Positions 1-5,051 of a stretch of 5,141 nt of DNA are shown piece after piece. Source of the stretch: a candidate division NC10 bacterium CSP1-5 (lineage in GTDB: Bacteria; Methylomirabilota; Methylomirabilia; Methylomirabilales; CSP1-5); the NCBI GenBank assembly GCA_001443495.1, contig LDXR01000039.1, forward strand, positions 1 through 5,141, given 5' to 3'. The stretch's first letter is position 1. Every line of letters starts with the position of its first letter. The position numbers were made by a program, and so were the translations under genes. The notes beneath the pieces were generated by a model, which saw only the letters and a list, made by a program, of their open reading frames with translations, searched no databases and had not been told where the DNA came from.

Positions 1-218
1 TGGTTTCCAGACATTGACCGCCCCGGGTCGAGAGCATGCTTTCGTGCAGCGATGCTGACGCTCGCCGCCGGGCCCTATCCTGCCGTTCAAGCCCGGTCGA
101 TGCGTGGGCGTATGGGTGGCCATCAGTCGCCGGGATCTGAGTCTGGATTCTGGCGTCGCCCCGAGAGTAGATTTGGTCTGGCATAACACTCTTTACAATC
201 TGTCCGCTAGGACACACG
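1..218. other. Left flank of the IS21 element, no recognised gene
   Basis: This 218-bp G+C-rich stretch lies outside the left IS21 terminus. One - strand frame is free of stops from 217 to the window edge, and the first + strand frame is open from the edge to a TAA at 181-183. Neither translation matches a family I know, and neither has a convincing start with a ribosome binding site. It does not read as the missing C-terminal part of the mlaC-like gene found at the other end of the element. It may be intergenic DNA or the edge of a gene lying mostly outside the window. Confidence 0.4.
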
Positions 219-221
219 TGC

Positions 222-310
222 GTATTCCGGCCGAAAACGGCACTCATTCCGCTGGCAAAACGACACTTGTTCCGATCGAAATCGGCACTGGTTCCGAAGC
301 AAATCGGCAC
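222..310 (+). repeat. Left-end tandem repeats of the IS21 element (four ~22-bp units)
   Basis: Four consecutive units occupy 222-243, 244-266, 267-288 and 289-310. Each follows the pattern ATTCCG or TTCCG, a variable stretch, then AAATCGGCAC or a close variant. Repeats of this kind at IS21 ends are known transposase (IstA) binding sites. The third and fourth units are the most alike. Because this region is a binding-site array, the reading frame that continues upstream of istA through it is unlikely to be coding. Confidence 0.85.
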
Positions 311-379
311 CCCTGTTTGGGGTAAGCTAAACGAAGCGACGCTGGATAACAGGGCTGTTATTCTCGCTGGTCAAAAACC

Positions 380-385
380 AGGAGG
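380..385 (+). promoter_or_regulatory. Strong ribosome binding site for istA
   Basis: AGGAGG lies 4 bases before the ATG at 390. This near-perfect Shine-Dalgarno sequence decides the istA start in favour of 390. The alternatives are an upstream in-frame TTG at 267, inside the terminal repeats, and the ATG at 411. Confidence 0.8.
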
Positions 386-389
386 TTTA

Positions 390-1934
390 ATGGCCAACAC
401 GAGGTTATCCATGCGTAAGATCAGAGATGTTCTGCGTCTGACCCACGACGCGCATCTGAACACGCGGCAGGTGGCGCTAAGCTTAAACATCAGCCGCAGC
501 ACCGTCACCAACTATCAACAGCGGGCCGAGAAGGCTGGGTTATCCTGGCCCTTGCCCGAAGACTTGACCGAAGAGGCGCTGGAGCAGAAACTGTTTCCGC
601 CATTGGTCTGTATCGAAGCGCCGGGCAAAGCGCTGCCGGATTTCGATTACATCTACCGCGAGCTTAAGACCCACAAGAAGTTCAATCTCACCCTCGATCA
701 GCTCTGGCGCGAGTATCGGGAACAGCATCCCGACGGCTACCAGTACTCGCAGTACTGCCAGCTCTATCGCGCTTACCGCTCTAAACTCGATTATTCCATG
801 CGCCAGGACCACAAGGGCGGCGAGAAACTGTTTGTCGATTACGGCGAAGGGCTCTCGTTGATCGATCCGCAGACCGGCGATCTGATCAAGACCGAGCTGT
901 TTGTCGCGGTCTGGGGCGCTTCGACTTACACCTTTGCCGAAGCTAGTCTGACCCAGCAACTGCCTGACTGGATCGGCTCCCATGTCCGAGCCTTCGAGTA
1001 CTTCGGCTGCGCTCCCAAAGTGGTGGTCCCCGATTGCCTGAAGAGTGCGGTCAGCCGCGCCTGTCGCTATGAGCCCGACATTAATCCGACCTACGCTGAC
1101 ATGGCCTCTCACTATGGCATCTGTGTTATCCCAGCCCGGCCGGCGCGCCCAAAGGACAAGGCTAAAGTCGAGAGTGGAGTCCTCATTGCCAAGCGCTGGA
1201 TTTTATCGGTGCTACGCCACCGCAGGTTCTACGCCTTGGCCGATCTCAATGCGGCCATTGGTGAATTGCTGGAGCGTTTAAATAACCGAACCCTGCGCAA
1301 ACTCAAGCAATCGCGCCGCGAGCTGTTTGTTCTGTTCGATCAGCCCAACGCTTTGCCCCTGGTACAAAAATCCTACGAATACGCCGAGTGGAAGATCGCT
1401 ACCGTCCACATCGATTACCATATCGATGTCGACGATCACTACTACAGCGTGCCCTATGAACTGAAGGGGCAAAAGCTCCACGTCCGGTTTACTGCTCACA
1501 TCGTGGAGGTCTTCCGAAAGGGACAGCGGGTGGCCTGCCATGTCCGGAGCTATCTGCCCCATCGGCACACCACCCTCAAAGAACATATGCCGCCGGCCCA
1601 TCGCAAATACTCTGAATGGAGTCCTTCCCGGTTTGTCCGCTGGGGCGAGAAGACCGGTCCCCACACCGCTCGTCTGGTAAAAACCATCATTGACAGCCGC
1701 GCTCACCCCGAACAAGGTTATCGGTCTTGTCTGGGGATTTTGCACCTGGAGAAACATTACCCCAAACAGCGTCTGGAAAACGCCGCCGCTCGGGCGCTGC
1801 GTTACTCCAATCTCTCGCTCAAAGCACTGCGCAAAATCCTGGAGAACGGTCTGGACCGCTTGGAAGAAAAAGACTCGTCGACCACAACACTGCCGGCCCA
1901 CGACAACATCCGCGGCGGCCAGTATTACCACTGA
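390..1934 (+). CDS. istA: IstA, IS21-family DDE transposase
   Basis: This 514-residue protein is the catalytic transposase of the element. It binds the terminal repeats, cuts the IS ends and joins them to the target. Residues about 8-50 form a helix-turn-helix DNA-binding region (NTRQVALSLNISRSTVTNY), typical of IstA. An integrase-like (RNase H fold) core follows. Its acidic triad is visible as D150 in FVDYG, D215 in VVVPDCLKSAV and E261 in PKDKAKVES, spaced D-64-D-45-E. Residue 216 is C where I recall N being common (PDNLKSAV), which is probably neutral. The C-terminal part (about 330-400) contains the HIDYHIDVDDHYYSVPYEL segment, characteristic of the IS21 beta-barrel domain. The length is normal for the family and the frame is intact. 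The start at 390 is set by AGGAGG. The partner istB lies downstream but is now separated by the IS1380 insertion. Expression probably starts from a promoter in or near the left end, which I cannot locate with confidence. Confidence 0.95.
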   Translation: MANTRLSMRKIRDVLRLTHDAHLNTRQVALSLNISRSTVTNYQQRAEKAGLSWPLPEDLTEEALEQKLFPPLVCIEAPGKALPDFDYIYRELKTHKKFNLTLDQLWREYREQHPDGYQYSQYCQLYRAYRSKLDYSMRQDHKGGEKLFVDYGEGLSLIDPQTGDLIKTELFVAVWGASTYTFAEASLTQQLPDWIGSHVRAFEYFGCAPKVVVPDCLKSAVSRACRYEPDINPTYADMASHYGICVIPARPARPKDKAKVESGVLIAKRWILSVLRHRRFYALADLNAAIGELLERLNNRTLRKLKQSRRELFVLFDQPNALPLVQKSYEYAEWKIATVHIDYHIDVDDHYYSVPYELKGQKLHVRFTAHIVEVFRKGQRVACHVRSYLPHRHTTLKEHMPPAHRKYSEWSPSRFVRWGEKTGPHTARLVKTIIDSRAHPEQGYRSCLGILHLEKHYPKQRLENAAARALRYSNLSLKALRKILENGLDRLEEKDSSTTTLPAHDNIRGGQYYH

Positions 1935-1996
1935 CCGGTGAAATTACAGGACCGCAGAAAAAACGACGCGTTTAAAGCCCCTTTAACGAACCCTAG
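1935..1996 (+). other. istA-istB spacer, left half, with small hairpin
   Basis: This is the IS21 intergenic DNA left of the IS1380 insertion. Joined to 3750-3813 it gives a 126-bp istA-istB gap, longer than the overlap or short spacing common in IS21 elements. It holds a perfect 6-bp hairpin, TTAAAG-CCC-CTTTAA (1972-1986). There is no U-tract, so I do not call a terminator. Confidence 0.5.
1993..1996. repeat. CTAG target-site duplication, left copy
   Basis: CTAG directly precedes the left terminus of the IS1380 element and is repeated at 3746-3749 directly after its right terminus. A 4-bp duplication agrees with IS1380-family transposition and fixes both element boundaries. Confidence 0.85.
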
Positions 1997-2013
1997 CCGC
2001 TATTTCTCACCAA
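1997..2013 (+). repeat. IS1380 terminal inverted repeat, transposase-distal end
   Basis: CCGCTATTTCTCACCAA reads inward from the left terminus. It matches the other end, CCTGAATATCTCACCAA, at 13 of 17 positions, with the inner nine bases (TCTCACCAA plus flanking T) best conserved. Both begin with CC. Confidence 0.85.
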
Positions 2014-2231
2014 GAATTGAAAACCAATGCATGAGAGCATCCGAGCGCAGTTAATTAACACGCGGCGTGATTTTTTCCAGGATGCCGCGCCTGTTCTCAT
2101 AGATTTGCGGGCCGCATTCGCCCGCAGAGCTGCACTCTGAGCATTCGACACGCCATCGACCCGCCTCGTTGGCACACCTATCCCTGCGTGGTGATTCCAT
2201 CACCGAGTCCACCAAACAGCGGCGGGCGGGG
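2014..2231. other. IS1380 3' non-coding region with palindromes
   Basis: This is the non-coding DNA between the transposase stop codon and the distal terminal repeat. It holds several dyads: TGCGGGC paired with GCCCGCA around a 7-base loop (2106-2126), CAGAG-CTGCA-CTCTG (2125-2139), and GGTGAT-TCC-ATCACC (2190-2204). None is followed by a T-run in the transposase direction, so I do not call a terminator. They may be subterminal binding or folding sites. Short frames here have no family resemblance and I leave them out. Confidence 0.4.
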
Positions 2232-2242
2232 TTACCCCCCGC
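2222..2242 (-). other. GC-rich hairpin over the transposase stop codon
   Basis: GCGGG (2222-2226) and GGG (2228-2230) can pair with CCC (2235-2237) and CCCGC (2238-2242), with one bulged C. The stop codon falls within the loop region. No T-run follows on the - strand, so a role in termination or mRNA stability is only possible. Confidence 0.3.
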
Positions 2243-3650
2243 TGGGGATCTGTTGCAGTCGCGCAAACACTCTTTGGAACAAACCCAGGTAAGGGTAGCT
2301 CTCCGAAAACGAGATCCACACCTTGCGCACCGTCACTTCGATCTGAGCGCCAATCTTAAACAGCTTGAGCCGTATCGTATCGCATTGCGCTTGGGCCAAC
2401 TCGGTCCCCTGAAGTCCCAACCGCCGTAACGTCTGCATCAGGATGTAGGCGAACGACGAGAAGTAAAGTCGCAGCTGATTCGAACGCATCCACGCCGTCG
2501 AGGTCCGATCGGCAAACAGCCCCAGTTGCTGCTCTTTGATCCGGTTCTCCATATCTCCCCGCGCGCAGTAGAAATCCTCATAGAGAGTACGCGCGTCTTT
2601 CTCTTCGCTGGCAATCGAGGTCACGATGAATCGCGGGTTGGCTCCTTTAGCCAAGTATTCCGCCTTGCCCACTACCCGCCGCTCGCACGACCAGCTTTTG
2701 CGCGTGCGATAACGAAAATCTTTAAACACCCGCGATGCCTTCTGGGTTTGCTGCTGGAGCTGCTGCGCTTGGGCCATCTCGGCTTCGATCCCCTTGTTCA
2801 AGCGGTCGTTCTTGGCCAATCCCAACACATAGTCCACCTTCTCATTTTGCTCGCAGTAGCTCATGATCTCCTCGCGACAAAACCCCGAGTCCCCCCGTAG
2901 GACGATTCTCACCTCGGGCCACGCCGCCCTTAACTTCTTGACGATCCGTTCCAGCTCCTGGCGCACTCCGCTGGCCGGGTCCTCGCTGGCCACTCGCAAC
3001 CGCGCACACAGCAGATATTCCCCCCAAAATATATACAGCGGCAAGTAACAGTAATCCCCATAGTACCCATGAAAAAACCGCCCCTCTTGATTCCCATAGA
3101 TAAGATCATCGGTGGCATCGACATCAAGAACCACTTCCTGGGGTGCGATAGGCTGCGCTTGGATACAAACCTCCACCATCAGATCGTCGATCTGATCCCC
3201 GTGGGCCACAATCTTCTTGTAGCGGCTTTTCTCATTGGCCTGCTCGGGCGTTAGTTCTAATCGATTCAGTGTGCTCTTGCCCGCTACCCCCTTTCCTTGG
3301 TCACGTTTCCGCGCCCGCTCCATCCCACGGGGATCGCTCTTCTCGCACAGCACTCCCATCATCACGTCTTGGCGCAGGCGGTCATGGTCGTTGAGATCTT
3401 CGTACCCCAGCGCAATCCCATAGACCCGCTGACGGATCAGGGTCTGCAAACTGTGCTCGGTCCGTTGCGGATCGCGGTAGTCTCGAAAACACCCGGCAAA
3501 CCGCTTGAGAATACCCAAACACCGCTCCACCTCGCGCAACAGCATCCCGCCGCCATCCGAACTGATCATCCCGCCGTCAAATCGCCCGATCACTTCGCGC
3601 CGTCCCAGTTGCTGAAATACCATCTGTTCTTGTATACACTGTGTCTTCAT
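2232..3650 (-). CDS. IS1380-family DDE transposase
   Basis: This 472-residue transposase moves the nested element. I take the start as the ATG at 3650, 12 bases downstream of AAGGAG. An in-frame TTG at 3692 would add 14 residues but lacks better support. The DDE catalytic residues are visible. The first D is in VVLDVDATDD (D178 most likely), and the second is D254 in VLRGDSGF, a hallmark of IS4/IS1380-type enzymes. The acidic third residue lies in YCARGDMENRIKEQQ, where Y361-x2-R364-x3-E368 fits the Y-R-E signature. The N-terminal GGMISSDGGGMLLREVE segment and the stretch RQRVYGIALGYEDLNDHDRLRQD (in two parts, about 73-95) are typical of the family. Length is normal and the frame is intact. 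The leader contains a perfect 13-bp inverted repeat that could restrain translation of read-through transcripts. Assignment to the family is firm, but a specific IS name cannot be given. Confidence 0.93.
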   Translation of the reverse strand: MKTQCIQEQMVFQQLGRREVIGRFDGGMISSDGGGMLLREVERCLGILKRFAGCFRDYRDPQRTEHSLQTLIRQRVYGIALGYEDLNDHDRLRQDVMMGVLCEKSDPRGMERARKRDQGKGVAGKSTLNRLELTPEQANEKSRYKKIVAHGDQIDDLMVEVCIQAQPIAPQEVVLDVDATDDLIYGNQEGRFFHGYYGDYCYLPLYIFWGEYLLCARLRVASEDPASGVRQELERIVKKLRAAWPEVRIVLRGDSGFCREEIMSYCEQNEKVDYVLGLAKNDRLNKGIEAEMAQAQQLQQQTQKASRVFKDFRYRTRKSWSCERRVVGKAEYLAKGANPRFIVTSIASEEKDARTLYEDFYCARGDMENRIKEQQLGLFADRTSTAWMRSNQLRLYFSSFAYILMQTLRRLGLQGTELAQAQCDTIRLKLFKIGAQIEVTVRKVWISFSESYPYLGLFQRVFARLQQIPSGG

Positions 3651-3717
3651 AAGGCCGCTCTTCTCCTTGCGCGTAACTGTTTGTTGGCACAACTTTTATG
3701 CCACGAAGAGCGGCCTT
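3651..3717 (-). repeat. Perfect 13-bp inverted repeat in the transposase leader
   Basis: AAGGCCGCTCTTC (3651-3663) is exactly inverted as GAAGAGCGGCCTT (3705-3717) around a 41-base loop. On the - strand mRNA the second arm ends directly before the ATG at 3650 and touches the AAGGAG ribosome binding site. A transcript entering from outside the IS would carry both arms and could fold over the initiation region. A transcript starting within the loop would lack the upstream arm. This resembles the known protection of IS10 and IS50 transposases against outside transcription, but applying it here is inference. Confidence 0.75.
3663..3668 (-). promoter_or_regulatory. Ribosome binding site of the IS1380 transposase
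   Basis: AAGGAG on the - strand lies 12 bases before the ATG at 3650, a rather long spacing. Its last base falls in the proximal arm of the 13-bp inverted repeat. Confidence 0.5.
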
Positions 3718-3728
3718 AGTCTTCTACT

Positions 3729-3745
3729 TTGGTGAGATATTCAGG
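3729..3745 (-). repeat. IS1380 terminal inverted repeat, transposase-proximal end
   Basis: Read inward on the - strand this is CCTGAATATCTCACCAA, the partner of 1997-2013. It directly abuts the CTAG duplication at 3746-3749. Confidence 0.85.
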
Positions 3746-3749
3746 CTAG
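3746..3749. repeat. CTAG target-site duplication, right copy
   Basis: This is identical to 1993-1996. Together the copies bracket the IS1380 element exactly. Confidence 0.85.
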
Positions 3750-3813
3750 CGATGGGAGCAAGGGGTAGACCACCCCCTACGACAATAACCAAACCGAGAA
3801 AGGAAACTCTCCG
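3750..3813 (+). promoter_or_regulatory. istB leader (right half of the istA-istB spacer)
   Basis: This is IS21 DNA right of the nested element. It contains a small dyad, AGGGG (3761-3765) with CCCCT (3774-3778), and a ribosome binding site AAGGA (3800-3804) 9 bases before the istB ATG. I see no clear sigma-70 promoter, so istB transcription may depend on read-through from istA across the IS1380 element or on a promoter at its end. Confidence 0.45.
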
Positions 3814-4542
3814 ATGCTCAACGAACAAACCCTGCAAACGCTCAACGCCCTGAAACTCTTCGGCATGGCCAGAAGCTTCGGCGACAAGATCGCCCATCCC
3901 GCTGCCGCCGATCTCTCCCACCCGGAGTTCTTCGGACTAATTGTCCAGGACGAAAAAACCTACCGCGATAATCTCCGTCTTAAACGGCTCCTCCTTAACG
4001 CCAAGCTCCCCCAGCCGGCCTGTCTTGAAGACATCGATTACAAACATCCCCGCGGTCTGAACAAACAGACGATCTTAGAACTCTCCTCTACCGATTGGAT
4101 TAGCCGTCATGACCCCGTGCTCCTGAGCGGCCCCACGGGGGTCGGGAAAAGTTATCTTGCCTGTGCGTTGGGCAACTTCGCCGCCCGCCAAGGTCATACC
4201 GTCCTCTATCTGCGCGCTCCGCGGCTGTTCGAAATGCTACTCCAATCCAAAGCCGACGGCTCCCATCTCAAAATGCTCACCCGCTTGGCCAAGGTTCAGC
4301 TGCTGATCTTGGATGATCTCTTCCTAACCCCGCTCGACGATTCGCAAAGAAACGATCTGCTGGAAATCGTCGAGGACCGCTATCAGAAAAATCCCACCAT
4401 CATCACCAGCCAGTGCCCGATCAAAGACTGGCATGCCATCATCGGCGAGCCCACGGTCGCCGACGGCATCCTGGACCGCTTGCTGCACCACGCTTACAAA
4501 ATCGAACTGAAAGGAGACTCGATCAGAAAAACCAAGAAATGA
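3814..4542 (+). CDS. istB: IstB, IS21-family AAA+ ATPase transposition helper
   Basis: This 242-residue protein is the ATP-dependent helper that loads on target DNA, bends it and recruits or activates IstA. It belongs to the DnaC/IstB group of AAA+ ATPases. Walker A is GPTGVGKS (106-113, lysine K112). Walker B is LLILDD (163-168). The sensor-1 region is IITSQ (196-200), and the late conserved block contains DGILDRLLHHAYKI with the likely arginine R222. The N-terminal part (about 1-95), with RLKRLLLNAKLPQP and the IDYKHPRGL segment, is typical of IstB. Length is normal and the frame is intact. The ATG at 3814 is preceded by AAGGA at good spacing. It follows istA in the same direction but is now cut off from it by about 1.75 kb of nested, oppositely oriented IS DNA. 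Confidence 0.95.
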   Translation: MLNEQTLQTLNALKLFGMARSFGDKIAHPAAADLSHPEFFGLIVQDEKTYRDNLRLKRLLLNAKLPQPACLEDIDYKHPRGLNKQTILELSSTDWISRHDPVLLSGPTGVGKSYLACALGNFAARQGHTVLYLRAPRLFEMLLQSKADGSHLKMLTRLAKVQLLILDDLFLTPLDDSQRNDLLEIVEDRYQKNPTIITSQCPIKDWHAIIGEPTVADGILDRLLHHAYKIELKGDSIRKTKK

Positions 4543-4591
4543 TTAACTGACTTGCAACCAACACAACCCTTAGGCTATGTACAAATTCCCA

Positions 4592-4682
4592 GCGTCGCTT
4601 CGCTCCGACTTCTCGCACTGCCGCTTTGCGTCGGATCAAGTGCCACTTTGCTTCGGAATCGATGCCGATTTCATCGGAATAC
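4592..4682 (-). repeat. Right-end repeats of the IS21 element
   Basis: Read inward on the - strand, three clear units occupy 4682-4662, 4661-4640 and 4639-4618, each with TCCGA...AAA(T/G)(C/T/G)GGCA. A fourth degenerate unit lies at about 4617-4592. They are inverted relative to 222-310 and share the ~22-bp period, as expected for IstA binding sites at the opposite end. The first right unit is 21 bp, one shorter than the left one. Confidence 0.8.
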
Positions 4683-4685
4683 TCA

Positions 4686-4897
4686 AAAAAATCAAAGCGC
4701 GGTAAAATAATTTGTTTCAGCCGTGCTTTGTTGTCGACAAAATCTTTTTCGCTCCGAAAGGTCGCCGTCACGGCCAAGACGCGCTTCATGGTTTTTCGAA
4801 GCTGCGCCGTGGGAGTCTCTACCGCCATCGCGTTGAACCCTAAACAAATGCCTGTCGCGATCATTAAAATCTTCAGATATATGCTTCTTCCGATCAT
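4686..4897 (-). pseudogene. mlaC: mlaC/ttg2D-like periplasmic lipid-transport gene, 3'-truncated by the IS21 element
   Basis: Only the first ~70 codons remain of a protein that usually has about 200 residues. The start is the ATG at 4897, with AAGGAG 8 bases upstream. Residues 1-25 look like a Sec signal peptide: early arginine, hydrophobic core YLKILMIATGICLG, and probable cleavage after AMA. The mature part, with PTAQLRKTMKRVLAV and then ARLKQIILPRFDFF, resembles the N-terminus of MlaC/Ttg2D proteins, where a PRFDF-type motif precedes the lipid-binding domain. MlaC carries phospholipids between the outer-membrane MlaA complex and the inner-membrane MlaFEDB transporter. The host sequence stops exactly at the IS21 end. 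The frame then runs into IS DNA for about 54 more codons to a stop at 4523, inside the istB tail. Such a product would lack the lipid pocket. The family call rests on a short stretch; another small exported protein is possible. Confidence 0.65.
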
Positions 4898-4905
4898 GCG
4901 AAATT

Positions 4906-4911
4906 CTCCTT
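4906..4911 (-). promoter_or_regulatory. Ribosome binding site of the mlaC-like remnant
   Basis: AAGGAG on the - strand, 8 bases before ATG 4897, decides this start over the in-frame codon at 5032. That upstream codon falls in the rRNA terminator and would place non-signal-like residues ahead of the signal peptide. Confidence 0.7.
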
Positions 4912-5000
4912 CATGCGTTTGCAACAGACCAAACCTTGAGCCGTGATTCCGAGGCGACGCTTGCAGGGGAAAAGGATGCAGTGTTTTACGAAATCGCTGT
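4912..5000 (-). other. Spacer between the rRNA terminator and the mlaC-like gene
   Basis: This gap of about 90 bases is where a promoter for the mlaC-like gene would be expected. TTTACA (revcomp of 4998-5003) could be a -35 hexamer, but no good -10 follows at 16-18 bases. I see no confident promoter. Confidence 0.3.
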
Positions 5001-5040
5001 AAACGAAAGAGGCCCGGAGTGGTGAGACTCACGGGCCCCT
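5001..5040 (-). terminator. Rho-independent terminator of the rRNA operon
   Basis: On the - strand GGGGCCCG (5039-5032) pairs with CGGGCCTC (5016-5009), with one G-U pair. It is extended inward by GAGT (5030-5027) with ACTC (5020-5017) past a single bulge. TTTCGTTT follows directly. The site is about 12 bases beyond the 5S 3' end, the expected place for an rRNA operon terminator. Confidence 0.85.
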
Positions 5041-5051
5041 TTAAATTAAAT

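Larger units (their letters stand above)
1997..3745 (-). mobile_element. IS1380-family insertion sequence nested in the IS21 element
   Basis: This is a 1749-bp element with 17-bp imperfect terminal inverted repeats and a perfect 4-bp CTAG direct duplication. It carries one full-length transposase gene on the - strand. The size matches IS1380-family elements (about 1.7 kb). It inserted into the spacer between istA and istB, opposite in orientation to them, without damaging either frame. Terminal repeats, target duplication and transposase all look intact, so the insertion is probably recent and the element could be active. About 235 bp beyond the transposase stop is non-coding. Confidence 0.92.
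219..4685 (+). mobile_element. IS21-family insertion sequence, interrupted by an IS1380-family element
   Basis: The element runs from TGCGTATTCCG at 219 to the inverted counterpart ending CGGAATACTCA at 4685, so both ends have the TG...CA form usual for IS21 family members. It has multiple subterminal repeats at each end and carries istA followed by istB in the same direction, the diagnostic IS21 arrangement. The present span is 4467 bp. Subtracting the nested IS1380 element and one copy of its CTAG duplication leaves about 2714 bp, near the family's usual 2-2.6 kb. The flanking bases (gacacacg on the left, aaaaaatc on the right) show no 4-8 bp target duplication. This points to rearrangement, deletion or recombination after insertion, or to an assembly join. 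The right end lies inside an mlaC-like gene. Confidence 0.9.

Noticed and set aside
173-199. Possible + strand promoter TTGGTC...TACAAT upstream of istA
   Set aside because: The -10-like hexamer is good, but the -35 is weak and the spacer is only 15 bases. It also lies outside the IS element, so it is not a dependable call.
222-310. Tandem repeats as a CRISPR array
   Set aside because: The units are contiguous without spacers and are mirrored at the opposite IS21 end, so they are transposase binding sites.
267-389. Upstream extension of istA to an in-frame TTG at 267
   Set aside because: It lies within the IS21 terminal repeat array, has no ribosome binding site, and the ATG at 390 has AGGAGG and gives a family-typical length.
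540-1112. Long - strand frame opposite istA, and a similar one at 1278-1931
   Set aside because: Both are shadows of istA codon structure, with low-complexity hydrophobic translations and no recognisable family.
1993-2266. Short - strand frames in the IS1380 3' end as a possible passenger gene
   Set aside because: They overlap the transposase end or the terminal repeat, are only 60-70 residues, have no convincing start and show no known motif.
3651-3717. The 13-bp inverted repeat as the true IS termini
   Set aside because: It encloses only 67 bp. The real termini are shown by paired 17-bp repeats next to a perfect CTAG duplication.
3297-3719. + strand frames opposite the IS1380 transposase, including 2526-2900
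   Set aside because: They are antisense to a confident transposase gene, with no ribosome binding site or family resemblance.
4626-4946. + strand frame at the IS21 right end running into flanking DNA
   Set aside because: It is antisense to the mlaC-like gene, whose signal peptide, ribosome binding site and conserved motif support the other strand.
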